The notes below the pieces were generated by a model. It worked only from the letters and a program-made list of their open reading frames with translations, searched no databases and had not been told where the DNA came from. Positions 43,915 through 52,678 of a stretch of 56,826 bases of DNA are shown in pieces (the first letter of the stretch is position 1; every line of letters begins with the position of its first letter). The stretch comes from Thiomonas sp. FB-6 (GTDB lineage: Bacteria; Pseudomonadota; Gammaproteobacteria; Burkholderiales; Burkholderiaceae_C). The position numbers were made by a program, and so were the translations under genes. The stretch is taken from contig NZ_KB898489.1 in NCBI RefSeq assembly GCF_000377645.1, forward strand, positions 1 through 56,826, written 5' to 3'.

Positions 43915-44685
43915 ATGCGTATCCACCTTCTCTCGGACCTGCATCTGGAACTCAGTCCCAGCCGGCGCGCAGCCTTCAAGCCCGAGGTGCTCGACGCCGA
44001 CGTGACGGTGCTCGCCGGCGACATCGACAAGGGCCCGCGCGTGCTGGAGTGGGCGCGCAGCACCTTCCCCGGCCGCGTCCTGGTCGTGGCGGGCAACCAC
44101 GAGTACTACGGGGGCCACCTGCAGCGCACGACCCAGAAGATGCGCGCGGCCAGTTGCGAGCGCGTGCGCTTCCTCGAACGCGACGAAGTCGTGATCGACG
44201 GGGTGCGCTTCCTCGGGGGCACCTGCTGGACGGATTTCTCGTCGACGGGAAACCAAGGACTCGCCCGGTCCATCGCCACGCAATCGATGACCGACTATCG
44301 GCGCATCCGCGCGGGAAGCAACTTCCGGCACCTGACGACGGAGGACGTTCTGCAGGAGAACGGCGCCTTTCGGATCTGGCTGGAGGGGAAGCTGGCGGAG
44401 CCGTTCGCAGACAAGACGGTGGTCATCACGCACCACGCCCCGCTGCTGGACTACGCGTATGGGCCCAGCCTCGAGTTCATCGGGCAGCGCCATCCCCTGG
44501 ACGCTGCCTACGCGAACGACTGGGAGCACCTTGTGCGCCCGCCCGTGGTTGCGTGGCTGTACGGACACACGCATGTCGCGGTCGACCAGGTCGTCCACGG
44601 CGTGCGCCTGGTCTGCAATCCACTGGGCTACAGCATGGGGGATGACACGGGATTCGAACCTTCCAAGGTCCTTGCGATTCCGTGA
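43915..44685 (+). CDS. Metallophosphoesterase, second of a tandem pair
   Basis: This product is also 256 residues and is clearly paralogous to the preceding one: SDLHLE, LAGDIDKGPRVLEWA, VAGNHEYYGGH, the shared stretch MRAASCERVRFLE, THHAPLL and WLYGHTHVAVD. The copies differ in the middle (residues about 120-200), where substrate specificity is usually set, so the pair arose by duplication and then diverged. The start at 43915 follows AAGAGGACC. The coding unit appears to end here, and the mobile-element border region begins about 150 bp downstream. Confidence 0.88.
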   Translation: MRIHLLSDLHLELSPSRRAAFKPEVLDADVTVLAGDIDKGPRVLEWARSTFPGRVLVVAGNHEYYGGHLQRTTQKMRAASCERVRFLERDEVVIDGVRFLGGTCWTDFSSTGNQGLARSIATQSMTDYRRIRAGSNFRHLTTEDVLQENGAFRIWLEGKLAEPFADKTVVITHHAPLLDYAYGPSLEFIGQRHPLDAAYANDWEHLVRPPVVAWLYGHTHVAVDQVVHGVRLVCNPLGYSMGDDTGFEPSKVLAIP

Positions 44686-44837
44686 GGCTGGGGATCCCAT
44701 GCATCAAGCCATCTGCGTGCAACGCTTTGCATTCACCGGCTGCCAATCTCGTCCTCATCGCCCTCTTGCGCCCGAACTGGTCGCCCGATCCACCGCGACG
44801 GGTACCTGGACATTTCGCACGCGTAGGCATGTGGAGT

Positions 44838-44961
44838 GAAATTTTGTCGCGCCCCTCAACTCGAAGCGAATTGTTGTCGACCGTGGACGACAACAATTCC
44901 ATTGTTTATGGATGGCATTGCCTGTAAGCGGCTATTCAGCGGAAGCAGCCAATTTTTGTCG
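44838..44961. repeat. Cluster of AATTnTTGTCG-type repeats at the right border of the accessory region
   Basis: Three direct copies end in TTGTCG (AATTTTGTCG to 44850, AATTGTTGTCG to 44879, AATTTTTGTCG to 44961). One inverted copy CGACAACAATT lies at 44888-44898. The second and inverted copies form a perfect 12-8-12 inverted repeat (44868-44899). The last copy abuts the truncated gene at 44963. Repeated transposase-binding sites of this kind mark the ends of Tn7/Tn5053/Mu-type transposons. Confidence 0.5.
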
Positions 44962-44962
44962 A

Positions 44963-45529
44963 ACAGCTCACGCCGACCACCTCAGCGGCGGCCGCGCCCT
45001 GGCGCGCCGGGTGGATGCGCCCTACTGCCTGCACGAGGCGGCACGCGAGTTCGTGCAGTTCGACTTCGAGGCCCTGCGCGACCAGCAAGTGATCGGAGTG
45101 GGCAACGTGAGCGTGCGCGTGCTGCACACTCCCGGCCACACGCCCGACAGCATGTGCCTGCTGGTCACCGACAAGCGGCGCGGCGACGCGCCATGGTTCG
45201 TGCTCACCGGCGACACGCTGTTCGTCGGCGCCGTCGGCCGCCCGGACCTGGCCGGGCGCGAGCGCGAGATGGCGGGCAGCCTGTACGACTCGCTGCACGA
45301 GCGGCTGCTGAACCTTCCCGCCGAGCTGGAGATCTACCCTGGCCATCAGGCGGGCAGCGCCTGCGGCGCCGGGCTGTCCGGCAAGCCGGCGTCGACCCTG
45401 GCCTTCGAGAAACGCTTCAACCCGCTGCTCGGGCTGGCGCGCGAAGCCTTCATCGAGCAGCTGTGCGCCGAGATCCCGCCGCGCCCGGCCGACATGCAGC
45501 GGATCGTCGCCGCCAACGTGGCGGCATGA
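44963..45529 (+). pseudogene. 5'-truncated metallo-beta-lactamase-fold hydrolase (persulfide dioxygenase/glyoxalase II type)
   Basis: Family homology begins inside the metal motif: TAHADHLSGGRALARR, where relatives have THxHxDH, so the first metal-binding His and about 60 N-terminal residues are lost. The rest is intact: LHTPGHTPDSMCLLVTD, LTGDTLFVGAVGRPDL, and EIYPGHQAGSACGAG with the last metal His. The stretch GRPDL and the final CGAGLSGKP are characteristic of ETHE1/Blh-type sulfur enzymes. An ATG at 44912 in frame uses border DNA. It is followed by an MFS gene, probably once its operon partner. Confidence 0.75.
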
Positions 45530-45636
45530 GCGCTTCGCACGGCCGCTCCGAAGAAGCGCTCCCCCCCCCGGGGGGCGGCGCGAAGCGCCCGGGGGCACAT
45601 CCATGAGCGCTTCGCACGGCCGCTCCGAAGAAGCGC
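45526..45636 (+). repeat. 34-bp direct repeat spanning the MFS start codon
   Basis: The 34 bases starting ATGAGCGCTTCGCACGGC occur at 45526-45559 and again at 45603-45636. Between them lies a run CCCCCCCCCGGGGGGCGG. The first copy overlaps the stop of the upstream gene and would encode a 26-codon ORF starting MSASHGRSEEA; the second copy is the start of the MFS gene, with the same first 11 residues. Confidence 0.8.
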
Positions 45637-46925
45637 CGCACGACGCGTACCCCCAAGGCATCCGCGTCAACCTGCCGCAGTTCGTATGGCAGGCGGTGCA
45701 GGTATTTTTCGTCGGGCTGCTCATCGGCATGGAGCGCACCGTGCTGCCGGTGGTCGCGGCGCGCGATTTCGGCGTGCCCAAGACCTCCTTCCTGTACCTG
45801 CTGTCCTTCGTCATCTCCTTCGGGCTGGTCAAGGGGGCGCTGAACTTCGTCGCCGGGCGCCTGTCCGAGCGCATCGGGCGCAAGGCCGTGCTGGTGCTGG
45901 GCTGGCTCGCCGCCCTGCCCATCCCGCTGCTGATCTTTTTCGCACAGTCGTGGTGGTGGATCGTCGCCGCCAACCTGTTCCTGGGCATCAACCAGGGCTT
46001 CGCGTGGAGCATGACCGTCACCAGCAAGGTGGACATCACGCGCGCCGAGCAGCGGGGGCTGGCCACCGGCATCAACGAATTCGCCGGCTACGCCGCGGTG
46101 GGCCTGGCGGGCCTGGCCACCGCGTGGCTGGCCCAGCTGCTTGGGCCGCGCGAGGCCTTGCTGGGCTTCGCCAGCGTGGTGATCGCCGTCGCGTTGCTGA
46201 CCGCGGTGGCCTTCGTGCGCGAGACCCTGCCCTGGGCGCGAGCCGAGCGCCATCGCCATGCCAGCGGCATGCACACGGGCCTGCGACCGCGCTTCGCCGA
46301 CGGCCTGGCCGAGCACCCCACTTCGCGCCAGGTGTTCGCCTACGTGTCCTTCGGGCACCCCACCTTCTCGGCGTTGTGCCAGGCCGGCGTCGCCAACAAG
46401 GTCGCCGACACCCTGCTGTGGGTGCTGTTCCCGCTGTACCTGCACGGCCACGGGCTGGGCCTGGTGCAGGTCGGCTGGGTCACCGGGGTGTATGGGCTGA
46501 GCTGGGGCGCCTCGCAGCTGTGGACCGGTCCGCTGTCGGACCGCATCGGGCGCAAGCGCCCGGTGGTGGCCGGGCTGTGGCTGCTCGCCGCCGGCGTGGC
46601 CTGCGCGGTGCTGGTGCGCGGCTTCGCCGCCTGGCTGGCCAGCGCCGTGGTCATGGGGGTGGGCATGGCCCTGCTCTACCCGAACCTGATCGCCTCGGTG
46701 GCCGACATCGCCCACCCGAGCTGGCGCAGCTCGGCGCTGGGCACCTACCGCTACTGGCGCGACACCGGCTACGCCATCGGCGCGCTGGTGCTCGGGCTGG
46801 TCGCCCAGGCGCGCGGCGCCGTCGAGCCGGCCTTCTGGGTCAGCGCGGCATGGCTGCTGGCCTCCGGCCTGTGGGTGCTGCTGCGTGCGCAGGAAACCCA
46901 TCCGGGCCATCCTCCGGGGAGCTGA
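45603..46925 (+). CDS. MFS transporter
   Basis: This 440-residue protein has 12 predicted membrane segments and the loop motif GRLSERIGRKAV between helices 2 and 3, repeated as GPLSDRIGRKRP between helices 8 and 9. Substrate is not evident. The N-terminal 11 residues are encoded by the second copy of the 34-bp repeat, so the start at 45603 seems to be a duplicated initiation region. Its upstream neighbour is the truncated sulfur-type hydrolase, hinting at transport of a sulfur compound, but this is weak. Confidence 0.88.
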   Translation: MSASHGRSEEAPHDAYPQGIRVNLPQFVWQAVQVFFVGLLIGMERTVLPVVAARDFGVPKTSFLYLLSFVISFGLVKGALNFVAGRLSERIGRKAVLVLGWLAALPIPLLIFFAQSWWWIVAANLFLGINQGFAWSMTVTSKVDITRAEQRGLATGINEFAGYAAVGLAGLATAWLAQLLGPREALLGFASVVIAVALLTAVAFVRETLPWARAERHRHASGMHTGLRPRFADGLAEHPTSRQVFAYVSFGHPTFSALCQAGVANKVADTLLWVLFPLYLHGHGLGLVQVGWVTGVYGLSWGASQLWTGPLSDRIGRKRPVVAGLWLLAAGVACAVLVRGFAAWLASAVVMGVGMALLYPNLIASVADIAHPSWRSSALGTYRYWRDTGYAIGALVLGLVAQARGAVEPAFWVSAAWLLASGLWVLLRAQETHPGHPPGS

Positions 46926-46991
46926 GCCCGCGCAGGTCCGCGCCGCGCGTGCCCATTGACCCCATTTTCCCCACCTGCCACGCGGGATTTC

Positions 46992-49900
46992 TCACGCCGC
47001 CCCTGCCGCCGATGCCTGACGCGCCAGCTGCTTGCGCCGCCAGTGCAGGTACAGCGCCGGGATCAGGTTGGTCGAGCGCAACGCGCTCCACAGCAGGCCG
47101 CCGAGGATCACCACCGCCAGGCCCTGCTCGGGCGCGGCGCCCTGGCCCAGGCCCAGCGCGGTCGGCAGCATGCCCAGCATCGCGGCGGCCGCGGTCAGCA
47201 CGATGGGCCTGAAGCGCACCTGGATGGCCTCGCGCACGGCCTGCTCCAGCGGCATGCCGGCGTTCTCGTTGGCGCGCGCGCGGTCGAGCAGCACGATGGA
47301 GTGGCGCAGGCCGATGCCCACCAGGGTGAGAAAGCCGATCATGCCGGTGGCGTTGAGCCCCACGCCGCTGAGCACCAGCGCCACCGTGCCGCCGGTCAGC
47401 GCCAGCGGGATCTCCAGCAGCAGGATGCCGGGAATCAGCAGCCCTTCGAACTGCAGCAGCAGGATGCCCACCATGATGGCGAAGGCCGCCAGGGTCGCCA
47501 ACAGCAGGCCGAGCGCGGCCTGCTCGAGCTCGGCGGCGAGTCCGCCGAAGGCGATGCGGTAGCCGGGCGCAAGCGCAAGGCCGCGCAGCGCCCGGCGCGC
47601 CTGGGCCTCGGTGCTGCCCAGCGGCCCCGTGGGCGTGGCCAGGATGTCCAGTGCGCGCGCACCCTCGATGTGGCGGATCTGGTTGGGCGTCGGCACGAGC
47701 TGCAGGCGCGCCAGCTCGCCCAGCGGGGTCCAGGCGCCCTCGCCGGTGCGAATCGGCAGCGACGCCAGTTGGCGAACCGAGCGCTGCGGGGCGTCGGCCA
47801 GGCGCAGGTACAGCGCCAGCGGCACGTTGCCGTCGGGCACGCGGCTGATCACCTTGCCGCCGATCAGCGCGTCGAGCTGCGCGTACAGAGAACCCGGCGT
47901 CAGCCCGTGCGCCGCCAGCGCCGCGGTGCTGGGCTCGATGCTCAGCTGCGTGACCGGGTAGGCGTCGTTGTCGAACACGTCGGCCAGGGCCGGAACCCGG
48001 CGCAGGCGTGCCGTGATCCGCTCGGCGATGGCGCGCAGCTCGGGCACCTGCTGGCCGAACACGTGGATCACGAAGGGCTGCGGCAGGCCCGACAGGCTCT
48101 CGCCCAGGCGCTCGATGGTGGGCGTGTCCACCGCCAGTTGCACCCCCGGCAGGGCGGACTCGCGCTGAATGCGCTGCCCGATGGCGTCCAGCGCGTTGAC
48201 GCTCACCCCGGGCTTGAGCGCCACCTGGATCTCACCGGCGTAGGCCGGCTCGGTGTAGGTGGTCGACGCCGACGAGCCGATGCGCGCGTAGACATGCGCC
48301 ACCGCGGGGTCGAGCAGCAGGCGTTGCGAGATGTGGCGCACCGCCGCGCGGGTGTCGAGCAGCGAGGCCCCGGGCGGCAGCGTGAAGGATTCCAGCAGTG
48401 CGCCTTCGTTGGGCAGCGGCAGGAAGTTGATCGGCACCAGCACCAGCCCGAGCAGGCTGAGCAGCAACACGGCGAAGGTCAGCGCCAGGCTGGTGCGGGG
48501 GGCGCGGGCGACCCAGTCGAACAGATGCCCGTTGGCGCGCTGCAGCCATTGCATCAGGCGCCGGCCGCCGCCGGCCCTGCCGCCCGCGCGCGCGCCGAGA
48601 AAGCCCAGCCCCAGGGGAATCAGGGTCAGCGACACGAGCAGCGACGCCAGCAGCGCCAGGATCATCGCCAGCGAGAAGGGGATGAAAAACAGCCCCACGA
48701 TGCCCCCGACGAACAGCAGGGGCACGTAGATGGCCACGTTGGTCAGCGTGCCGGTGATGTCGGGCACGACGATGCCGCGCAGCCCGGCCCACACGCCCTG
48801 CCAGTGCGCGTCACCCGCCTCCCAGCGATGGTGGATGCTCTCGAGCACGATGATGGCGTCGTCGGCGAGCAGCCCGACCGCCACCGTCAACGCGCCGAAG
48901 GTCATCAGGTTCAGGCTCTGCCCGAAGGCGTGCAACGCGGCAATGGCGATGGCCAGCGACAGCGGAATGCTCAAGGCCAGCACGAACACCCCCCACCCTG
49001 CCCCCAGCACCCAGAACAGCAGGGCCACCGCCAGCAGGGCGCCGATCAGCAGGTTGCGCCCGAGATCGGTGCCGACGATGCCCACCAGATGCCCCTGGTC
49101 GTAGGTGCGCACCCAGCGCACCTCCGGCGGCAGTTCGTGCAGGCTTTGCTCCAGCGCGGCCTGCACGGCGCGCGTGACCACACGTGTCGAAGCTCCCGGC
49201 TGCTTGATCACGGTCACGGCCACGCTGGGCCGGCCGTCCAGGCTCACCGCGTTGTGCGTGGGCATGGCCGCGCGTTCGACCCGCGCCAGCGCGCGCAGCG
49301 GGATCGGGCCGCGCGGCGTGGCCACCGGAATCGCCTCGAGCTGCCCGATGTGCACCGGCAGCTTGCGCGCCTCGATGAGCACGTCGTTGTGCCCCAGCGT
49401 CAGGTAGCCGGCAGGCGCGAGCAGCACCTGCGCCTTCACAGCCTGCTCGATGGCGTCTACGCCGACGTCGTAACGGCGCATCGCGCCCAGATCGGGCTGG
49501 ATCCACAGCGCCTCGTCGCCGGCGCCGTACACGTGCACGAACTGCACGCCGGGGATCGCGCGCAAGGCCGGCGCGATCCCGGACTGCACCAGGCGCTGCA
49601 CCCGGGCCGGCGCGATACCGGTCGGGATCCGCGCCGTGTAGTCGGCCACCTCGTTGATGGCGTTGCCCATGATCTGGGCCAGCGGATGCGCCTGCGACGG
49701 CAGGCGCGCGCGGGCGCGGTCGATGGCGCTGCCCACGGCCAGCAGATCCGCCTGGGCGCTGCTGCCCTGGCCGAAGCGCACGTCGATCTCGACCGTGCCG
49801 TTGCCCATCACCGAGCGCACGCTGCGCAGGCCGGGCAGGCTCAGGATCTGCCCCTCCAGCGGCTGCACCACCAGGTGCTCGAGCTCGGTGGCGGTGGTGC

Positions 49901-50066
49901 CGGGAAGGTGCGCGGTGACGCTGATCTGCGGGAAGTCGAAGCTCGGCAGCACCTCCACGGGCGTGTGCACGAAGGCATCGATGGCCCAGACCAGCACCAC
50001 GCCCAGCACCAGAAGCCACAGCACCTTGCGCCGCAACAGGCGCGGTACAGAAACGTCGGAGGCCAT
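46992..50066 (-). CDS. RND efflux pump of a BlaI/M56-linked operon
   Basis: This 1024-residue pump is full length. It starts MASDVSVPRLLRRKVLWLLV and has the porter signature FPQISVTAHLPGTTATELEHLV and the TM4 acidic pair in LLADDAIIVLESIHHRWE (Asp402, Asp403). The C-terminal helices carry the motif GLRHSIVLLDRARANENAG. It resembles metal/multidrug RND proteins, but not closely CusA. It lies six bases after the adaptor and closes the operon. No outer-membrane factor gene is in the operon, so it must use one encoded elsewhere. Confidence 0.9.
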   Translation of the reverse strand: MASDVSVPRLLRRKVLWLLVLGVVLVWAIDAFVHTPVEVLPSFDFPQISVTAHLPGTTATELEHLVVQPLEGQILSLPGLRSVRSVMGNGTVEIDVRFGQGSSAQADLLAVGSAIDRARARLPSQAHPLAQIMGNAINEVADYTARIPTGIAPARVQRLVQSGIAPALRAIPGVQFVHVYGAGDEALWIQPDLGAMRRYDVGVDAIEQAVKAQVLLAPAGYLTLGHNDVLIEARKLPVHIGQLEAIPVATPRGPIPLRALARVERAAMPTHNAVSLDGRPSVAVTVIKQPGASTRVVTRAVQAALEQSLHELPPEVRWVRTYDQGHLVGIVGTDLGRNLLIGALLAVALLFWVLGAGWGVFVLALSIPLSLAIAIAALHAFGQSLNLMTFGALTVAVGLLADDAIIVLESIHHRWEAGDAHWQGVWAGLRGIVVPDITGTLTNVAIYVPLLFVGGIVGLFFIPFSLAMILALLASLLVSLTLIPLGLGFLGARAGGRAGGGRRLMQWLQRANGHLFDWVARAPRTSLALTFAVLLLSLLGLVLVPINFLPLPNEGALLESFTLPPGASLLDTRAAVRHISQRLLLDPAVAHVYARIGSSASTTYTEPAYAGEIQVALKPGVSVNALDAIGQRIQRESALPGVQLAVDTPTIERLGESLSGLPQPFVIHVFGQQVPELRAIAERITARLRRVPALADVFDNDAYPVTQLSIEPSTAALAAHGLTPGSLYAQLDALIGGKVISRVPDGNVPLALYLRLADAPQRSVRQLASLPIRTGEGAWTPLGELARLQLVPTPNQIRHIEGARALDILATPTGPLGSTEAQARRALRGLALAPGYRIAFGGLAAELEQAALGLLLATLAAFAIMVGILLLQFEGLLIPGILLLEIPLALTGGTVALVLSGVGLNATGMIGFLTLVGIGLRHSIVLLDRARANENAGMPLEQAVREAIQVRFRPIVLTAAAAMLGMLPTALGLGQGAAPEQGLAVVILGGLLWSALRSTNLIPALYLHWRRKQLARQASAAGAA

Positions 50067-50072
50067 CGCGGG

Positions 50073-51146
50073 TCAATCCGGCGGCGTGTAATGGGCGGCG
50101 ATGCCGCGGTGGTAGTCGAGGAAGGCGTCGGTCACCACCACGTGCTGCCCCGCGGACAGGCCGGAGGAGATCGCGGTCCACCAGCCATGCGCCGGCCCCG
50201 GCACCACCTGGCGCGGCTGCTCGCCCGTGGGCGTATGCACCAGCACCCACCAGTGTCCGCGGTCGAGGATCAAGGCCTGCGTGGGCACCAGCACCATGCG
50301 CCGCGCCGGGCCCTGGAGCAGCACGGATCCCCACTGACCGTTGATCCATCCGGGCGGCGGATTCGGGCCGGCGGGCACCAGGCCGATGCGCGTGCCGCCA
50401 TCGCTGGCCAACGCGGGAGAGATCGCGGCGATCCTGACGGCCGCGGGCGTCCCCTGCCCGGAAGGCGTGAAACGTCCCGTCATGCCCACGTGCAGGCGCG
50501 CGGCACCCGCGCCGTAGACCTGCGCGCGAAGCCACAGCCCGCCGGCGGGCTGCAGCGTGGCGATGGCCTGTCCGGCGCCAAGCTGCTCCCCATTCGCGGC
50601 CTGCACTGCGAGCACGGTCGCGGCCACTGGCGCGCGCACGTTTCGCAGGCTGCGCGCCGCCTGCAGCGCGGCGGCCGCGGTGCGCGCCGCGGCCTGCGCC
50701 GACGTCAGTTCGGCCCGCACGGCATCGAGCGCCTGCCGGGTGGAAAGCTGGGCACCGACCTGGCGAACTTCGAGGGCCAGGGCCTTGCCGGCCGCCGATG
50801 CGCGCGCCTGGGCGGCTCGCAGTTGCTGCTCCCGGGCGACCAGCAGCGCGCGCATGCGGGGCCCCGCCATGCGCGCCAGGGTTTCGCCTGCCTGCACCTT
50901 GCTGCCCGGCACGATGCGCAGGCCGCTCAGCGTGCCGGCCTCGGCCGTGCGTACGCGCACGGTGGCGATCGGCTCCACCTGGCCGTAAGCGCGCAGGCTT
51001 TCCGGAACCGTCTGCGCATGCACCGTGACCCAGCCCGGGGCGGGCGTGCCGGCGCGCGCCGCGATACCCGGCAGCGCGAGCGCGGCGCACAGCGCCGCTG
51101 CCGCGCCGAGGCCCCGCGCCCGGCGCCTCGGGCTCAGGCCTTCCAT
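50073..51146 (-). CDS. RND efflux periplasmic adaptor of the BlaI/M56 operon
   Basis: The start at 51146 overlaps the M56 peptidase gene by 13 bases and gives 357 residues. A signal peptide is present (RGLGAAAALCAALALPGIAARAG). The lipoyl halves are LSGLRIVPGSKVQAGETLARMAG and RNVRAPVAATVLAVQAANGEQLGAGQ, separated by an Ala-rich coiled coil (about 110-175). A beta-barrel and a C-terminal domain (VLVPTQALILDRGHWWVLVH) follow. All landmarks of an adaptor are seen. The coupling to a peptidase-type sensor gene is unusual for RND systems. Confidence 0.88.
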   Translation of the reverse strand: MEGLSPRRRARGLGAAAALCAALALPGIAARAGTPAPGWVTVHAQTVPESLRAYGQVEPIATVRVRTAEAGTLSGLRIVPGSKVQAGETLARMAGPRMRALLVAREQQLRAAQARASAAGKALALEVRQVGAQLSTRQALDAVRAELTSAQAAARTAAAALQAARSLRNVRAPVAATVLAVQAANGEQLGAGQAIATLQPAGGLWLRAQVYGAGAARLHVGMTGRFTPSGQGTPAAVRIAAISPALASDGGTRIGLVPAGPNPPPGWINGQWGSVLLQGPARRMVLVPTQALILDRGHWWVLVHTPTGEQPRQVVPGPAHGWWTAISSGLSAGQHVVVTDAFLDYHRGIAAHYTPPD

Positions 51147-52030
51147 GTCCACAGCAGGAAGGGGTGGAGAACGTCGTTGCCGTAGGCCACGCCCAGGGCG
51201 AGCACCGCGCACGACAGCAAGAGCAGCAGCGCCAGCGCGGCGGGCGCCCGCGAGGGCGCGCTCTCGCCGGCCCCGCGCTCCTGGGGCCGCGCCGCGAGCA
51301 GGCGCTCGACGCGCCGCGACAGCGAGTTCGCGTCGCCCAGCAGCGCGGCCTGGCCGCCGGGCAGCCATGCGCGACCAGGGGGTGGCGGAGCGCGGCGCGC
51401 GTGGCGAGCCGCGGCGACCACCGCCGCGGCCAGATCGGTACCCGAGGCTCCATGGCGCAGGGCCTCGTCATCGCGGGCCTGCTCCAGCAGTTCCAGCCAG
51501 GAGCGCAAGCGCCGATGCGCCCAGGGCCAGGGCCATTGCAGGTCGACGGCCAGTTGCGCCAGCCACAGGCGCAAGGGGTCCCGATGCCGTGCATGCGCGC
51601 GCTCGTGTTCCAGCGCGGCGTGGATGACTCCCTCGTCCAGCGTGCGGGCGAGATAGGGGTCGAACACCACGCGGGGGCGCAGGAAGCCGACGGTGCAGAT
51701 GGGCAGTTCCAGCGGTTGGCGCACCAGCACCCACAGCGCGCGCAACGCGGCACGCAGTGCCAGGGCGGCGAAGGGCAGGCTGGCACCGATGATCATGCCG
51801 TGATCGAAGCGGGTCCTCACCGGATCGGGCTCGCGCAAGGCCCAGCCGCACAGCCATACGCCTACGAGCAGCACCGGGAGCACCGGCATCCACAGCCGGC
51901 GCCACGCGGCGCGTTCGGCCACGGAGGGCGATGCATCCAGCGGCGCGCGCCAGGGAAGCAGCGCCAGCGGTTGCAGCACGAGCCCGCCGAACAGCAGGAT
52001 CAGCAGGGTCAGAAGGGTTTCACGCCCCAT
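51134..52030 (-). CDS. M56-family membrane metallopeptidase (BlaR1/MecR1-like, no sensor domain)
   Basis: The start at 52030 gives 298 residues. Membrane segments are near 6-27, 46-64, 77-104 and at the C-terminus (ALALLLLLSCAVLALGVAYG). The zinc-peptidase motif HERAH is at 142-146, followed by RHRDPL and the Glu-containing helix LLEQARDDEALR typical of M56. In BlaR1 an extracytoplasmic penicillin-binding domain follows; it is absent here, so the signal must differ. The gene overlaps blaI-like upstream (11 bases) and the adaptor downstream, so it should cleave or inactivate that repressor. Confidence 0.85.
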   Translation of the reverse strand: MGRETLLTLLILLFGGLVLQPLALLPWRAPLDASPSVAERAAWRRLWMPVLPVLLVGVWLCGWALREPDPVRTRFDHGMIIGASLPFAALALRAALRALWVLVRQPLELPICTVGFLRPRVVFDPYLARTLDEGVIHAALEHERAHARHRDPLRLWLAQLAVDLQWPWPWAHRRLRSWLELLEQARDDEALRHGASGTDLAAAVVAAARHARRAPPPPGRAWLPGGQAALLGDANSLSRRVERLLAARPQERGAGESAPSRAPAALALLLLLSCAVLALGVAYGNDVLHPFLLWTWKA

Positions 52031-52415
52031 GGTCCCTCTCCTTCCTGGCCTGGATGGCGCTTTCGAGTGCATCGAGCAAGGCCGGGTCGATCTCGTCGAT
52101 CGCATCGACCAGCGCGGCCACCGCCGGGCGCGGGCCCGGCCCCAGGAACCGGCTCATCAGCTGCCGCGCCCTGGCCCGCTCGACGACGTTGCGCTCGATC
52201 AGCGGCGTATAGACAAAGCCGCCGCCCTCGCGGTTGCGCTCGACCAGGCCCTTGTCGCGCAGGCGATCCACGACCTTGGCGGTGGTGGTGTAGACCAGGC
52301 CTTCGGGCTCGCCGGCGCGTTCGTGCAGTTCACGCACCGACGCACGACGCAGCTCCCAGAGGGTTCGCAGCACCGCGTACTCGAGGCTGTCGGCGGGAAG
52401 GCGGAAGTTCGGCAC
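52020..52415 (-). CDS. BlaI/MecI/CopY-family repressor
   Basis: The product is 131 residues, starting with GTG at 52415 (the ORF has no ATG that fits). The winged-helix domain (LPADSLEYAVLRTLWELRRA, SVRELHERAG, and YTTTAKVVDRLRDKGLVERN) matches BlaI/CopY. A dimerisation tail of about 55 residues follows. The BlaI protease site Asn-Phe is not recognisable. It heads the operon of repressor, peptidase, adaptor and pump. A TACGAC-ATCG-GTCGTA operator-like palindrome lies 11 bases upstream of the start, so autoregulation is expected. Confidence 0.9.
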   Translation of the reverse strand: MPNFRLPADSLEYAVLRTLWELRRASVRELHERAGEPEGLVYTTTAKVVDRLRDKGLVERNREGGGFVYTPLIERNVVERARARQLMSRFLGPGPRPAVAALVDAIDEIDPALLDALESAIQARKERDHGA

Positions 52416-52425
52416 GGCCTCAGCT

Positions 52426-52441
52426 TACGACATCGGTCGTA
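52426..52441 (-). promoter_or_regulatory. Operator-like inverted repeat before the BlaI-type gene
   Basis: TACGAC-ATCG-GTCGTA is a perfect 6-4-6 palindrome. BlaI, MecI and CopY bind TACA/TGTA-type palindromes. Located 11 bp upstream of the start, binding would block initiation. Assignment is by position and shape. Confidence 0.6.
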
Positions 52442-52678
52442 CCGGTTGCAACTCCGGCCGGCCGTGCGCGAGGGCAAGTACCTGGTCAGGCCTTCCTCGC
52501 CGCGCGCGGCCGCGGCCTGCGCCCTTTCTGCGTGACCATCGACCAGCAAGCCCAGGACTACCTGCCCCACGCCTTCGGGCGCCACCGCTTCGCCATCGTG
52601 CGCAACGCGGCCGAACGGCCCCAGCGCCTGACCCTGCTGTACGCTCAGCTGGCCCGACCTTCGATATGCTGAGCCCCC

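Noticed and set aside
46956-51185. 1409-codon plus-strand open frame opposite the third RND operon
   Set aside because: The composition is low-complexity Gln/His/Arg/Ala and it lies opposite two well-recognised genes; no ribosome site or domain.
52500-52672. Protein-like plus-strand tail (CVTIDQQAQDYLPHAFG) before nsrR
   Set aside because: It is only the end of a long shadow frame without its own start; too weak to call a gene.
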